Origin: Eubacterium brachy ATCC 33089
GTDB taxonomy: Bacteria > Bacillota > Clostridia > Peptostreptococcales > Anaerovoracaceae
Assembly (NCBI GenBank): GCA_000488855.1
Contig: KI535285.1
Location: forward strand, 100,476 to 164,475
DNA length: 64,000 bases
Direction: 5' to 3'
The notes under the pieces are model-generated. The model ran no database searches. It worked only from the letters and a program-made list of their open reading frames with translations, and had not been told where the DNA came from. The translations under genes and the position numbers were made by a program. Each line of letters begins with the position of its first letter. Position 1 is the stretch's first letter. Below are positions 1 through 12,119 of the stretch, in pieces.

Positions 1-1029
1 TTCAGAGAAAGCTGGAATATTATGGCAATAGTTGGTGCCGTTGCGCCCACCATGAGTCTGTTTGTAATCCCCTTTGGAGTTCTGATGTTGAAAAACGGCT
101 CTCTTTCTTTAGAAAATCTCATATTTGTTAGTATTCTGTGCTTTTCGGCTTCAATGGCAATCTCCAAGCTTCAATTCTTCATGGGAGTTATTGCACAGAT
201 AAATAAAAAAATGGATGATTTGGAAAAAGATTTCGAATCGACTGAACTCAAGTGTGGGAATGAAAAGTTGTCGGATAAATTCGATATAGAATATAAGGGT
301 ATTTCTTTCGGCTACAACGATGTCGAGGTTATAAAGGATTGCAGCTTCTCTATAAAACAGTCGGAAAAAGTTGCTTTCGTAGGTGAATCGGGAAGTGGTA
401 AGAGTACCCTTGTAAAGCTGCTCATGCACTATTACGATGTCAACGACGGGGAAATTTTAATCGGAAATAAACCCATAACGAATTTAGACTTGGAAAACCT
501 CATGGAAAATATAAGTTACGTCTCTCAAGATAACTTCCTATTCGATATGTCAATTAAAGACAATATCTTGGTGGGGAATCCGAAAGCTACGGAAGAAGAG
601 TTTTTGGAAGCCTGTAAAGCTGCTAACATTCACGATGTTGTTTTGAACTTTGACGACGGATACGATACTCAAGTGGGTGTTGGTGGTAATAAACTTTCCG
701 GAGGAGAGATGCAGAGAATCTGCATCGCAAGAGCGATAATTAAAAATGCACCCATAGTCATCCTAGATGAGGCAACTTCCTTTACGGATCCGGAAAATGA
801 ATACTACATAAACGAAGCTCTGGACAAACTCTGTACAGGAAAAACCGTCATAGTCATAGCACATAAGCTATCGAGAATTGTAGATATGGATAAAGTAATT
901 CTAGTCGATGATGGAAAGGTCATCGCAGTCGGAACCCATGATGAGTTGCTTGAAAACGAAGTTTACAACAAGCTATGGAATCGATTTGTAGTCGCAAAGA
1001 AATTTAAATTCGATGTAAAGGAGGTTTAA
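1..1029 (+). CDS. ABC exporter-type transporter subunit, 5' end cut by the window
   Basis: C-terminal part of a fused membrane-ATPase ABC protein. The reading frame is already open at base 1, so the true start lies outside the window; the first in-frame ATG (base 22) falls inside the membrane domain and is not the start. Two hydrophobic segments are followed by a complete ATPase domain: Walker A GESGSGKST, Q-loop SQDN, signature LSGGE, Walker B IVILDEAT and an H-loop histidine in IAHKLS. The post-Walker-B text FTDPENE is shared with the first gene of the pair at 54046. The stop is one base from the next ATG, so the two genes form an operon and probably a heterodimer. Substrate unknown; YbtP/YbtQ-like or multidrug-type are both possible. 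Confidence 0.9.
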   Translation, partial: FRESWNIMAIVGAVAPTMSLFVIPFGVLMLKNGSLSLENLIFVSILCFSASMAISKLQFFMGVIAQINKKMDDLEKDFESTELKCGNEKLSDKFDIEYKGISFGYNDVEVIKDCSFSIKQSEKVAFVGESGSGKSTLVKLLMHYYDVNDGEILIGNKPITNLDLENLMENISYVSQDNFLFDMSIKDNILVGNPKATEEEFLEACKAANIHDVVLNFDDGYDTQVGVGGNKLSGGEMQRICIARAIIKNAPIVILDEATSFTDPENEYYINEALDKLCTGKTVIVIAHKLSRIVDMDKVILVDDGKVIAVGTHDELLENEVYNKLWNRFVVAKKFKFDVKEV

Positions 1030-1030
1030 A

Positions 1031-2761
1031 ATGTTTAAGATACTTAAAAGTCTAAAAAATTTAATAAGTTTACTTGGAAAGTATAGAAAACACGTTTATT
1101 CGGGTTGTATCATAGCATTGTTTGAATCTTCTATGGCTTTCGTGCCCTTCGCACTGTTGTTCTATGTTATAAAGGTGGGAATTGAAAGGTCTTTTGAGAT
1201 GAAAGATTTTTATTTCGTCTTCGGGATTATGGTCGCAGGAGTCCTTCTGAGAGCATTGTTTAAAAGGTTGCAGGACAGTCTGCAGCAGGACAAAGGCTAC
1301 TATGCCTTTTCCGAAAACAGATTAGATCTCACCAACCATTTATCAAAACTCAACATGGGATATTACACCGATACAAATATTGGAAACATAACCTCCGTCG
1401 TAACCACGGACATAACTTTTATAGAGGAGTACGCTATAGCTCAGCTTGGACTTGCAACAAGCAGTCTTGCCAGCATCGTTCCATCGGTCATCTTCCTCTT
1501 TCTCTTCGACTACAGGCTGTGCATTCTTTATGTATTGCTGATGATTGTCGCCATGTGGGGACTCGACATTTCTCTCCGTGCTATGAACAGAAACTCCAGA
1601 ACAAGACAGGACAACCTGGGTAATCTATCAAATTCGGTTTTGAATTTCGTCAAGGGAATGCAGACTATAAAGGCATTCAATATGCAAAAAGAAAAGACTT
1701 CCCTTCTGGAAAAAGACATCGAAACCACGAAAGAAGGTTCTATCCATTTTGTAAAAGACGTAGGACTTGCTAATTTTATCTTCTATATTCTATCCAATCT
1801 TCCCACAGGGATTATGATCGTAGTAGTTTCGTATCTCATGATCAACAGCGGGTTCAGCTTGGCTTACGGACTGGGATTTATAGTTTTTTCCTTTGTGATG
1901 TTTTTACCGGTTACAATTCTCGGTACTTCGGCAGAAATTTTCAGCGTAACCGATGCTGCTGTGGACAGATTTTCTGAGATAATGAATGAAAGAGAGATTT
2001 TCAACAGCGAAAAGAACGTAGCTTTGGAAAAGATGAATATTTCATTTAAAAATGTTACCTTCGCCTACGAAAACAAAGAAGTTCTAAAAAATATAAATTT
2101 GGATTTCAACGACAAGACCTTCACTGCGCTGGTAGGGAAAAGCGGCAGCGGAAAAACTACCATAGCAAACTTGATTGCGAGATTCTGGAATGTTGAAAAG
2201 GGAGAAATAACCATTGACGGGCACAATATAAAAGATATTTCAATCGAGAGCCTCCTCGATAGTATAAGTATGGTATTCCAGAGGGTATATCTGTTCAACG
2301 ATACCATCTTCAACAACATAGCTTTCGGAAACAAAAAAGCTACGAAAGACGATGTTATAAAGGCTGCAAAAAAAGCCCGATGCCACGACTTCATCATGAA
2401 GCTTGAAAATGGTTACGACACTATCATCGGCGAAGGCGGCTCCACTCTATCCGGCGGTGAAAAACAGAGAATCTCCATAGCCAGAGCCATACTCAAAGAT
2501 GCAAAACTCATTTTGCTAGATGAAGCAACCGCAGGAATCGATCCTGAAAACGAAAAGTTCATCTTGGAAGCCATAGATGAGCTGGTAAAGAATAAAACTC
2601 TCATAGTTATTGCCCATAGACTGTCCACCATTCAAAAAGCTGATAACATCGTATATCTCGAAGATGGGGAAATAAAGGAAATGGGAACCCATGACGAGCT
2701 TTTAGAAAAGAACGGAAGATACAAAAAACAATTCGATTTTTATACGAAAATGAAAGAATAA
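1031..2761 (+). CDS. ABC exporter-type transporter subunit (partner of the preceding gene)
   Basis: A 576-residue fused ABC transporter: about six membrane helices in residues 15-310, then an ATPase domain with Walker A GKSGSGKTT, Q-loop FQRVYLF, signature LSGGEKQR, Walker B LILLDEAT and H-loop IAHRLS. The start follows AAAGGAGG at good spacing, one base after the upstream stop. It pairs with the gene before it and resembles the second subunit of the pair at 55788 (both have Q-loops reading FQ(R/K)VYLF). A strong terminator follows directly, so this is the last gene of its operon. It acts in the cytoplasmic membrane. Direction and cargo cannot be told from sequence; exporter-fold pairs include YbtPQ-type importers. 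Confidence 0.92.
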   Translation: MFKILKSLKNLISLLGKYRKHVYSGCIIALFESSMAFVPFALLFYVIKVGIERSFEMKDFYFVFGIMVAGVLLRALFKRLQDSLQQDKGYYAFSENRLDLTNHLSKLNMGYYTDTNIGNITSVVTTDITFIEEYAIAQLGLATSSLASIVPSVIFLFLFDYRLCILYVLLMIVAMWGLDISLRAMNRNSRTRQDNLGNLSNSVLNFVKGMQTIKAFNMQKEKTSLLEKDIETTKEGSIHFVKDVGLANFIFYILSNLPTGIMIVVVSYLMINSGFSLAYGLGFIVFSFVMFLPVTILGTSAEIFSVTDAAVDRFSEIMNEREIFNSEKNVALEKMNISFKNVTFAYENKEVLKNINLDFNDKTFTALVGKSGSGKTTIANLIARFWNVEKGEITIDGHNIKDISIESLLDSISMVFQRVYLFNDTIFNNIAFGNKKATKDDVIKAAKKARCHDFIMKLENGYDTIIGEGGSTLSGGEKQRISIARAILKDAKLILLDEATAGIDPENEKFILEAIDELVKNKTLIVIAHRLSTIQKADNIVYLEDGEIKEMGTHDELLEKNGRYKKQFDFYTKMKE

Positions 2762-2764
2762 TCT

Positions 2765-2795
2765 AAAAAGCCGATTGGAATCCAATCGGCTTTTT
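2765..2795 (+). terminator. Rho-independent terminator after the ABC pair
   Basis: A 14-bp perfect stem (AAAAAGCCGATTGG with its complement) around a 3-base loop, ending in TTTTT, begins four bases after the stop codon. The A-tract on the left arm means it could also stop transcription from the other side. Confidence 0.9.
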
Positions 2796-2910
2796 AGTAT
2801 ATGAAATGTGAATAAGAAAGAAAGCAATTTTGATATAATCCTCTGTCAAGTGAAACCAACGTATCACCTTATCAGACTAAACTATACTATTATTATAAAC
2901 ACAAAAACAA

Positions 2911-2955
2911 AAAATGTCAACTACATCACAAAAAAAAGTGTGTAGTTGAGCATTT
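2911..2955 (-). terminator. Terminator of nifJ, probably bidirectional
   Basis: Stem TCAACTACA (2917-2925) pairs with TGTAGTTGA (2941-2949); CAC/GTG extends it across one bulged T, with an A-rich loop. On the minus strand it is followed by a T-rich run, and on the plus strand by seven Ts, so it can serve both converging transcripts. Confidence 0.75.
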
Positions 2956-2982
2956 TTTTATATATCTTGAGTATTTCTCACT

Positions 2983-6525
<3,543 letters not shown>

Positions 6526-6560
6526 CTAAAATCAATAATTATTATATTATCTTATGTCTA

Positions 6561-6589
6561 ACTCTATACCACTTACCGCTGTTTGTCAA
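6561..6589 (-). promoter_or_regulatory. Predicted sigma-A promoter of nifJ
   Basis: On the minus strand TTGACA (6584-6589) is separated by 17 bases from TAGAGT (6561-6566). The start point would be near 6553, giving a leader of about 55 bases. The -35 is perfect; the -10 matches four of six. Confidence 0.6.
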
Positions 6590-6918
6590 CATTTTCGCCG
6601 TAATGTTCTTTAAACTGGACACGGATAAAATCCCCATTTTTTCAGGTTTTTTATATTTATGTCCTTCAGTGGCCAAACATTCCCTTTCTCGGTAGTTATT
6701 TTGTTTTTTTATAAAAATATTTGTATATTTTTACATTTATATATTTTTTATTTTTTATATCAAAATATAAATGTATTTCGGTTTAATTGTGTCTATTTAC
6801 ACAATTCAGTATGAACACGTATGTCTCGTTCATCGTTATCAAGCAACTTCTCCGGAAAATTTAGTTTAACATTTAAATTTCATTCATCCGTACGACTCTC
6901 CACCTTTTTAAATTAAAT
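6590..6918. other. AT-rich intergenic region between miaB and nifJ
   Basis: No credible coding sequence is visible. It holds the inverted repeat at 6785-6806 and a very AT-rich stretch (about 6700-6780). I see no clear terminator for miaB. Confidence 0.5.
6785..6806. promoter_or_regulatory. Perfect inverted repeat upstream of nifJ (Rex-like)
   Basis: AATTGTGT and ACACAATT arms of 8 bp are separated by 6 bases. The inner 18 bases read TTGTG-N8-CACAA, close to the redox-sensor Rex consensus TTGTGAA-N4-TTCACAA. It lies about 200 bases upstream of the predicted nifJ promoter and downstream of miaB. There is no T-run on either side, so it is not a simple terminator. Confidence 0.4.
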
Positions 6919-8229
6919 TTAAACCATCTCTCCCATCAGAGAAAATGTATTGCTGGAAGTGATTTCAACATCTTGCATAGTTCCTATCAAAGACCTGCTT
7001 CCCTTGAAGTTGACAATCTTATTTTCCGAACTTCTGCCTGTCATATAGTCATTTCTGTTCTTGCTCACACCCTCTACCAAAACGGACACGGTCCTTCCAC
7101 GGAAAATTGAATTCTTATATGCTGCCGATCTGTTTACCTCTTCAACTAATCTGTTGAATCTGTCGTGTTTTGCCCCTTCATCCACCTGTTCTTTGAACTT
7201 CTCAGCCGGCGTCCCCTTTCTCACGGAATATATAAATGTGAAGGCACTGTCGTACTGAACTTTTTTTACCAGCTCCAGAGTCTCTTCAAACTGCTTCTCA
7301 GTTTCACCCGGAAATCCCACTATTATATCTGTGGAAATTCCTATATCGGGTCTAACCTCTCTCAATTTTTCAACCAATGTCAGATACTCACTCGCCGTAT
7401 AGTGCCTGTTCATTTTTTTCAACACTTCGTCGCTGCCTGATTGCACCGGTAGATGAAAATAATTGCTCAGCCTGTCACAATCCCTAAATGCTCCTATCAA
7501 TTTATCCGATAAGTCCTTTGGATGTGAACTCATAAACTTTATCCTCTCGAGCCCTTCTATATCGTTCAGCATGTATATCAAGTCTGCGAAGTCTACATTG
7601 TCTCGACCCCTATATGAATTTACGTTCTGTCCCAGCAAGGTTATCTCCTTCGTTCCCTGTGAAACGAGATTTCTTGCCTCATCGATTATCGCCTGAGGAT
7701 CTCTGCTCCTCTCTCTGCCTCTGGTGTACGGAACGATACAATAAGTACAAAAATTATTGCATCCGAACATTATGTTTACGAATGCCTTGTGTTTATAAAG
7801 TCTTTTTGCGGGAAGGTTTTCAATTATCTCCATCCCGTCGTTCCATATATCTATCTGTCTCTGCTTCTCCGCTTGAACGCTCTTTAAAAGCTGAGGGAAT
7901 TTGTGTATGTTGTGAGTGCCGAAGATGATGTCTACCCAAGGATATTTCTGTTTTACTTCATCCACTATATGCTGTTGCTGCATCATGCACCCACATACGC
8001 AGGAAACGAAATTTTTATTCTTCTCCTTCTGTTTTTTCAGTTGCCCCAACATTCCGAAAAACCTTTTATCCGCATTATCTCTAACACTACATGTATTTAT
8101 TATGGCAATGTCAGCTTGAGTTTTATCATCTGTAGATTCATATCCCATTTCCGTAAGCATTCCGGCAATGGTTTCACTATCCCTCTCATTCATCTGACAT
8201 CCCAGAGTCTGAATGTTAAATTTGTTCAT
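6919..8229 (-). CDS. miaB: tRNA-2-methylthio-N6-dimethylallyladenosine synthase
   Basis: A 436-residue methylthiotransferase that adds the 2-methylthio group to i6A37 of tRNAs. The N-terminal MTTase domain has the three conserved cysteines in TLGCQMNERD, INTCSVRDNA and CVCGCMMQQ. The radical-SAM motif is CNNFCTYCIVP, followed by RGRERSR. The C-terminal TRAM domain runs through SENKIVNFKG to the end. The start overlaps the gpsA stop by 14 bases, so it is translated as the last gene of the rnc-to-miaB block. MiaB rather than its paralogue MtaB is supported by the TLGCQMN motif and the radical-SAM context. Confidence 0.96.
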   Translation of the reverse strand: MNKFNIQTLGCQMNERDSETIAGMLTEMGYESTDDKTQADIAIINTCSVRDNADKRFFGMLGQLKKQKEKNKNFVSCVCGCMMQQQHIVDEVKQKYPWVDIIFGTHNIHKFPQLLKSVQAEKQRQIDIWNDGMEIIENLPAKRLYKHKAFVNIMFGCNNFCTYCIVPYTRGRERSRDPQAIIDEARNLVSQGTKEITLLGQNVNSYRGRDNVDFADLIYMLNDIEGLERIKFMSSHPKDLSDKLIGAFRDCDRLSNYFHLPVQSGSDEVLKKMNRHYTASEYLTLVEKLREVRPDIGISTDIIVGFPGETEKQFEETLELVKKVQYDSAFTFIYSVRKGTPAEKFKEQVDEGAKHDRFNRLVEEVNRSAAYKNSIFRGRTVSVLVEGVSKNRNDYMTGRSSENKIVNFKGSRSLIGTMQDVEITSSNTFSLMGEMV

Positions 8230-9232
8230 AATTTCTTTCTCTTCTCATCAAATCATCGACTGCTTCCGCTGCAGATTTAGTTCCCTGCAGAACTTCATAC
8301 AACTTTTCTGTTATGGGCATCGTCACACCTATTTTCTTGCTGAGCATATATGCTGATTTTATGGTGTAAACTCCTTCTACCGCCATTCCGATCTCCCTTA
8401 CCGCATCTTCTGCACGAAGACCTTTTCCTATGAGAATTCCACATTTTCTATTTCTGCTGTGCATAGATGTGCAGGTTACTATCAAATCACCCACGCCTGT
8501 AAGTCCCAGGAAGGTTCCTTTAGATGCCCCCATAGCACCTCCCAGCCTTGCAATTTCTGCAAGTCCCCTGGTCATCAACGCTGCTTTTCCATTATCTCCG
8601 AAACCTAAACCATCTGAAATTCCCGCACCCAGGGCTATGATATTCTTCAGTGCACCGCCCAGCTGTACTCCTATTAAATCTTCATTTACGTATACTCTGA
8701 ACCTATCCGTAAAAAACAAATCTTGAACCTTTTCCGCCACGATTTTATCTTCTGAGGATACCGCCACCGTGGTCGGTATATTCTTCGCTACTTCCTCGGC
8801 ATGGCTGGGACCCGTGATAATTGAAAATTGAATTTCATCATCTACTTCCTTTGCCACTTCAGACAACAGCTTTAAACTCTCAACTTCTATGCCCTTTGCT
8901 GCATTTACGAAAATTGTACTCTTTCTCCACTCTCTATTCGTTTCATCCAATTCATTCTTTATTTTCACCAAGGTATTCCTAAATGCATTTGTGGGTACTG
9001 CCATCAAAACGAAATCCGCCCCCTGCAAGCAACTCTTCAAATTATGTGAAATTCGAAGAGTCTCCGGAAATTTAACATTGGGAAGATACTTTACATTCTC
9101 CCTCTTTTCAATCATATCTTTTCTTTGTTCTTCATTTCTCGCCCACATCTGAATGCGATGTCCTTTATTTGCAAGAACCTTAGCCAGAGCTGTTCCCCAG
9201 CTGCCACTTCCTATGACGCTAACTTTGTTCAT
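8216..9232 (-). CDS. gpsA: Glycerol-3-phosphate dehydrogenase, NAD(P)+-dependent
   Basis: A 338-residue cytosolic enzyme that reduces dihydroxyacetone phosphate to sn-glycerol 3-phosphate, the backbone for phospholipids. The N-terminal Rossmann motif is GSGSWGTALA. The conserved catalytic segment GALKNIIALGAGISDG and GFGDNGKAALMTRG are both present in the C-terminal domain. It starts 3 bases after plsY stops, which fits: PlsY uses the glycerol 3-phosphate that GpsA makes. Length is normal for the family. Confidence 0.97.
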   Translation of the reverse strand: MNKVSVIGSGSWGTALAKVLANKGHRIQMWARNEEQRKDMIEKRENVKYLPNVKFPETLRISHNLKSCLQGADFVLMAVPTNAFRNTLVKIKNELDETNREWRKSTIFVNAAKGIEVESLKLLSEVAKEVDDEIQFSIITGPSHAEEVAKNIPTTVAVSSEDKIVAEKVQDLFFTDRFRVYVNEDLIGVQLGGALKNIIALGAGISDGLGFGDNGKAALMTRGLAEIARLGGAMGASKGTFLGLTGVGDLIVTCTSMHSRNRKCGILIGKGLRAEDAVREIGMAVEGVYTIKSAYMLSKKIGVTMPITEKLYEVLQGTKSAAEAVDDLMRRERNYEQI

Positions 9233-9235
9233 ATT

Positions 9236-9862
9236 CTACCTCTTCGTTTTTTCACCTATTTTGGGTTCCGTTCCGTTCAACAGACGAATTAGATTACTCT
9301 TATGTTTGAAAATAACCAGAATTCCCATTATGCATCCTTCGAAAAAGAAATCCTTATCTATAAACAACGTCAAAACAGGGAAACATACACTTCCCAAAAT
9401 TGAACCGAAAGACATCCTCTTCGATATCAGAACGCCGATTATAACCACGCCTAGCGCTGAAAATCCCAAAATTACATTGTAACCGGTAAGGGCACCGAAA
9501 GTTGTTGCCACGCCCTTTCCACCTTTGAATCCGAAAAAGACAGGCCAAACATGACCTGTGAAAACCGCTATAACGCAAATCGCCGCAACGGTTTTTCCAC
9601 CTAGAACACCTCCCAGAACGACAGCCAACACGCCTTTTAATATATCTACAAGTAACGTCACGATTGCCGCTTTCTTGCCCATTACACGCAAAACGTTAGT
9701 AGTGCCCGCATTACCGCTACCTTCCTTTTTAATGTCTATATTCCGCTTTCTGCCAAGTATTATAGCCGGTGATATATTTCCAATCAAATAAGCTGTCGCC
9801 ACCATTATAACGCCGACCAGTACTGCCTTCTCGGAACCGAAATATCCAAAATCGCTATACAT
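9236..9862 (-). CDS. plsY: Acyl-phosphate:glycerol-3-phosphate acyltransferase
   Basis: Polytopic membrane enzyme that moves the acyl group from acyl-phosphate (made by PlsX) to glycerol 3-phosphate, the first committed step of phosphatidate synthesis. Conserved motifs are GNISPAIILGR, GSGNAGTTNVLR and GHVWPVFFGFKGGKG. The frame is open to 9955, but that start lies 100 bases inside der. The ATG at 9862 overlaps the der stop by 8 bases, follows AAGGTGAGAAGGA and gives 208 residues, the usual size, so I chose it. plsX, the partner enzyme, is at 28728 in this window. Confidence 0.94.
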   Translation of the reverse strand: MYSDFGYFGSEKAVLVGVIMVATAYLIGNISPAIILGRKRNIDIKKEGSGNAGTTNVLRVMGKKAAIVTLLVDILKGVLAVVLGGVLGGKTVAAICVIAVFTGHVWPVFFGFKGGKGVATTFGALTGYNVILGFSALGVVIIGVLISKRMSFGSILGSVCFPVLTLFIDKDFFFEGCIMGILVIFKHKSNLIRLLNGTEPKIGEKTKR

Positions 9863-11180
9863 CTTCCTTCTCACCTTTTTCTCTAAATATAAATTTAATC
9901 GATGTACCCTCAAATCCAAAAGCTTTTCTAATCTGATTCTCCAAATATCTCGCATATGAAAAGTGCATCAATTCTCTTGAATTTATCTTAAACGAAAACA
10001 AAGGCGGTTTTACACCTACCTGAGCGACGTAGTAAATTTTTAATCGCTTTCCTTTGTCCGAAGGAGGCTGTTTCATCAGCACGGCATCTGCGATCAATGC
10101 ATTGAGCTGACCTGTAGGCACTCTCATCGCTCTCTTTTCCGCTACTGTTTTTGCAAGTGCCAAGACGTTTTTAACCCGTATTTTATCCTTTACCGATATG
10201 AATATGCTGGGAGCATATGACATGAATACCAGCTCTCTTTCAATCTCCTTTTGGAAATGCTTCATGGTGTGAGTGTCTTTTTCTATCAAATCCCACTTGT
10301 TCACCACCACTACTATTCCTTTTCCCGCTTCGTGTGCAACTCCCGCAATTTTTTTATCCTGTTCGGTTACTCCTTCTACGGCATCGATCATAAGAAGGCA
10401 CACATCGCATCTTTCCACTGCCGCAACAGCCCTTATAACGCTGTACCTTTCAATATTTTCAGTCACCTTACTTTTTCTTCTTATCCCTGCGGTATCTATC
10501 AACACGAATTTTTCTCCATCGATTTCTATGGAAGTATCTATGGAATCTCTCGTGGTTCCCGCAATGGGAGAAACTATCACTCTGTTTTCTCCTGTTATTT
10601 CATTTATGATGGACGATTTCCCCACGTTGGGCTTGCCGATTACAGCTATGGATATGGCATCTGCATCTTCGTCGAAGTCGACTTCAGGAAAGGCCTCCAC
10701 TATTTTATCCAATACTTCACCGAATCCCAACATATTCGCCGATGATATCGCCATGGGTTCACCCATGCCAAGCTCGTAAAAGTCGTAAAAATCTTCCGGC
10801 AAATTATGGGTATCCACCTTGTTAACGACCAGAATAACCGGTTTTCCCGTTCTTCTCAGAAGATTTGCAACTTCCCTGTCATCAGATGTAACACCTGCCT
10901 TTCCGTCCACCATGAACAGAATCACATCGGAAGTGTCCATAGCGATGAAAGCCTGTTCTCTCATCTGTGCCGGGATTATCTCCTCGCTGGCAGGTTCAAT
11001 TCCACCTGTGTCAATTAAACCGAACGTGATATTTCTCCACTCTCCCTCAGCGTAGATCCTGTCTCTTGTAACCCCCGGGGTGTCCTCTACAATGGCAACT
11101 CTCTTGCCCACTATTCTGTTAAAAAAAGTCGATTTGCCGACATTCGGTCTGCCTACTACGGCAACGATGGGCTTACTCAT
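9855..11180 (-). CDS. der: Ribosome biogenesis GTPase Der (EngA)
   Basis: A 441-residue protein with two tandem GTPase domains, needed for maturation of the large ribosomal subunit. G1 motifs are GRPNVGKST near residue 8 and GKPNVGKSS near residue 182; G3 motifs are DTGGIE and DTAGIR; G4 motifs are NKVD and NKWD. A KH-like domain follows at the C-terminus. The start overlaps the ftsY stop by 8 bases (GATGAGTAA), a sign of translational coupling. Confidence 0.97.
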   Translation of the reverse strand: MSKPIVAVVGRPNVGKSTFFNRIVGKRVAIVEDTPGVTRDRIYAEGEWRNITFGLIDTGGIEPASEEIIPAQMREQAFIAMDTSDVILFMVDGKAGVTSDDREVANLLRRTGKPVILVVNKVDTHNLPEDFYDFYELGMGEPMAISSANMLGFGEVLDKIVEAFPEVDFDEDADAISIAVIGKPNVGKSSIINEITGENRVIVSPIAGTTRDSIDTSIEIDGEKFVLIDTAGIRRKSKVTENIERYSVIRAVAAVERCDVCLLMIDAVEGVTEQDKKIAGVAHEAGKGIVVVVNKWDLIEKDTHTMKHFQKEIERELVFMSYAPSIFISVKDKIRVKNVLALAKTVAEKRAMRVPTGQLNALIADAVLMKQPPSDKGKRLKIYYVAQVGVKPPLFSFKINSRELMHFSYARYLENQIRKAFGFEGTSIKFIFREKGEKEDV

Positions 11181-12069
11181 CGAATATACCTCCTATAAAC
11201 TCTTTCGGCACAAAGGGTTTCAAATCATCAATTCCTTCTCCCACTCCGACAAATTTTATCGGAAGGTCAAATTCATCTGAAATGGTGATTGCGATTCCTC
11301 CCTTTGCGGTTCCGTCGAGCTTCGTTATAATCACGCCTGTCAAATCCGAAACTCCTCCGAATTCCTGTGCCTGAGAAACCGCATTTTTACCTGTTGTCGC
11401 ATCTAAAACCAGCAGGGTTTCCCTGTTCGCATCGGGGAACTCCTTTGTCAATACCTTATTCATCTTTTCCAATTCGGTCATCAAATTTTTCTTGTTCTGC
11501 AATCTGCCTGCCGTGTCGCATATTAAAACGTCTATGCCCTTTGCCTTTGCCGATTGTGCAGCATCGAATAAAACTGCCGAAGGATCAGCTCCTTCCTGAT
11601 GTTTTACGATGGGAACTCCAACTCTGTCAGCCCAGATTTGAAGCTGCTCGGACGCAGCTGCTCTAAACGTATCCGCCGCCGCCAGCATAACTTTCTTTCC
11701 TTGTTTTTTATACATGTTGGCAATCTTACCTATGGTTGTGGTCTTACCGCCTCCATTTATTCCTATGACTAAAATCACCACCGGATAACTTTCAGAAATT
11801 TTATGTCTTTCCTGTTTATCAACGGCCTCCACCATGAGTCTTTTCAGCTTGCTTTTCACCTTGTTCGGATTTGTGATAAATTCCGCCTTTACTTCGGCTT
11901 TCAAGCTGTCGATAATCTTCATAGTCGTCTCAAGCCCTATGTCACCTGTTATCAAAACCTCTTCCAAATCATCGAACAGACTTTCGTCGATAGTCGCTCT
12001 TCCCATTATGGCATCGCCGATTTTTTCGGACAACCTTCCGAAAAATCCTTTTTTTTCTCTTATACTCAT
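11173..12069 (-). CDS. ftsY: Signal recognition particle receptor FtsY
   Basis: A 298-residue SRP-type GTPase that docks the SRP-ribosome complex at the membrane. It has an N-domain helical bundle (residues 1-80) and a G-domain with GINGGGKTTTIGK, DTAGRLQ, and TKLDGTAKGG. There is no long acidic A-domain, as is common in Gram-positive FtsY. It follows smc by about 50 bases and precedes der with overlap, the frequent rnc-smc-ftsY order of Firmicutes. Confidence 0.97.
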   Translation of the reverse strand: MSIREKKGFFGRLSEKIGDAIMGRATIDESLFDDLEEVLITGDIGLETTMKIIDSLKAEVKAEFITNPNKVKSKLKRLMVEAVDKQERHKISESYPVVILVIGINGGGKTTTIGKIANMYKKQGKKVMLAAADTFRAAASEQLQIWADRVGVPIVKHQEGADPSAVLFDAAQSAKAKGIDVLICDTAGRLQNKKNLMTELEKMNKVLTKEFPDANRETLLVLDATTGKNAVSQAQEFGGVSDLTGVIITKLDGTAKGGIAITISDEFDLPIKFVGVGEGIDDLKPFVPKEFIGGIFDE

Positions 12070-12119
12070 ATTTTTATTCCTCGCATAATCACATTGAAAT
12101 TTTAAAAGTTTTACCGAAT

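Noticed and set aside
2837..2850. TATAAT on the plus strand after the first ABC operon
   Set aside because: No -35 at a workable distance and no plus-strand gene follows before nifJ, which is on the other strand.
7165..8280. Several plus-strand open frames opposite miaB, der, smc and other large genes
   Set aside because: They are antisense shadows of strongly supported genes, lack ribosome binding sites and show no domain motifs.
9863..9955. Longer N-terminus for PlsY (start at 9955)
   Set aside because: It lies inside der, adds residues not found in the family and lacks a ribosome binding site; the ATG at 9862 has both good spacing and der overlap.
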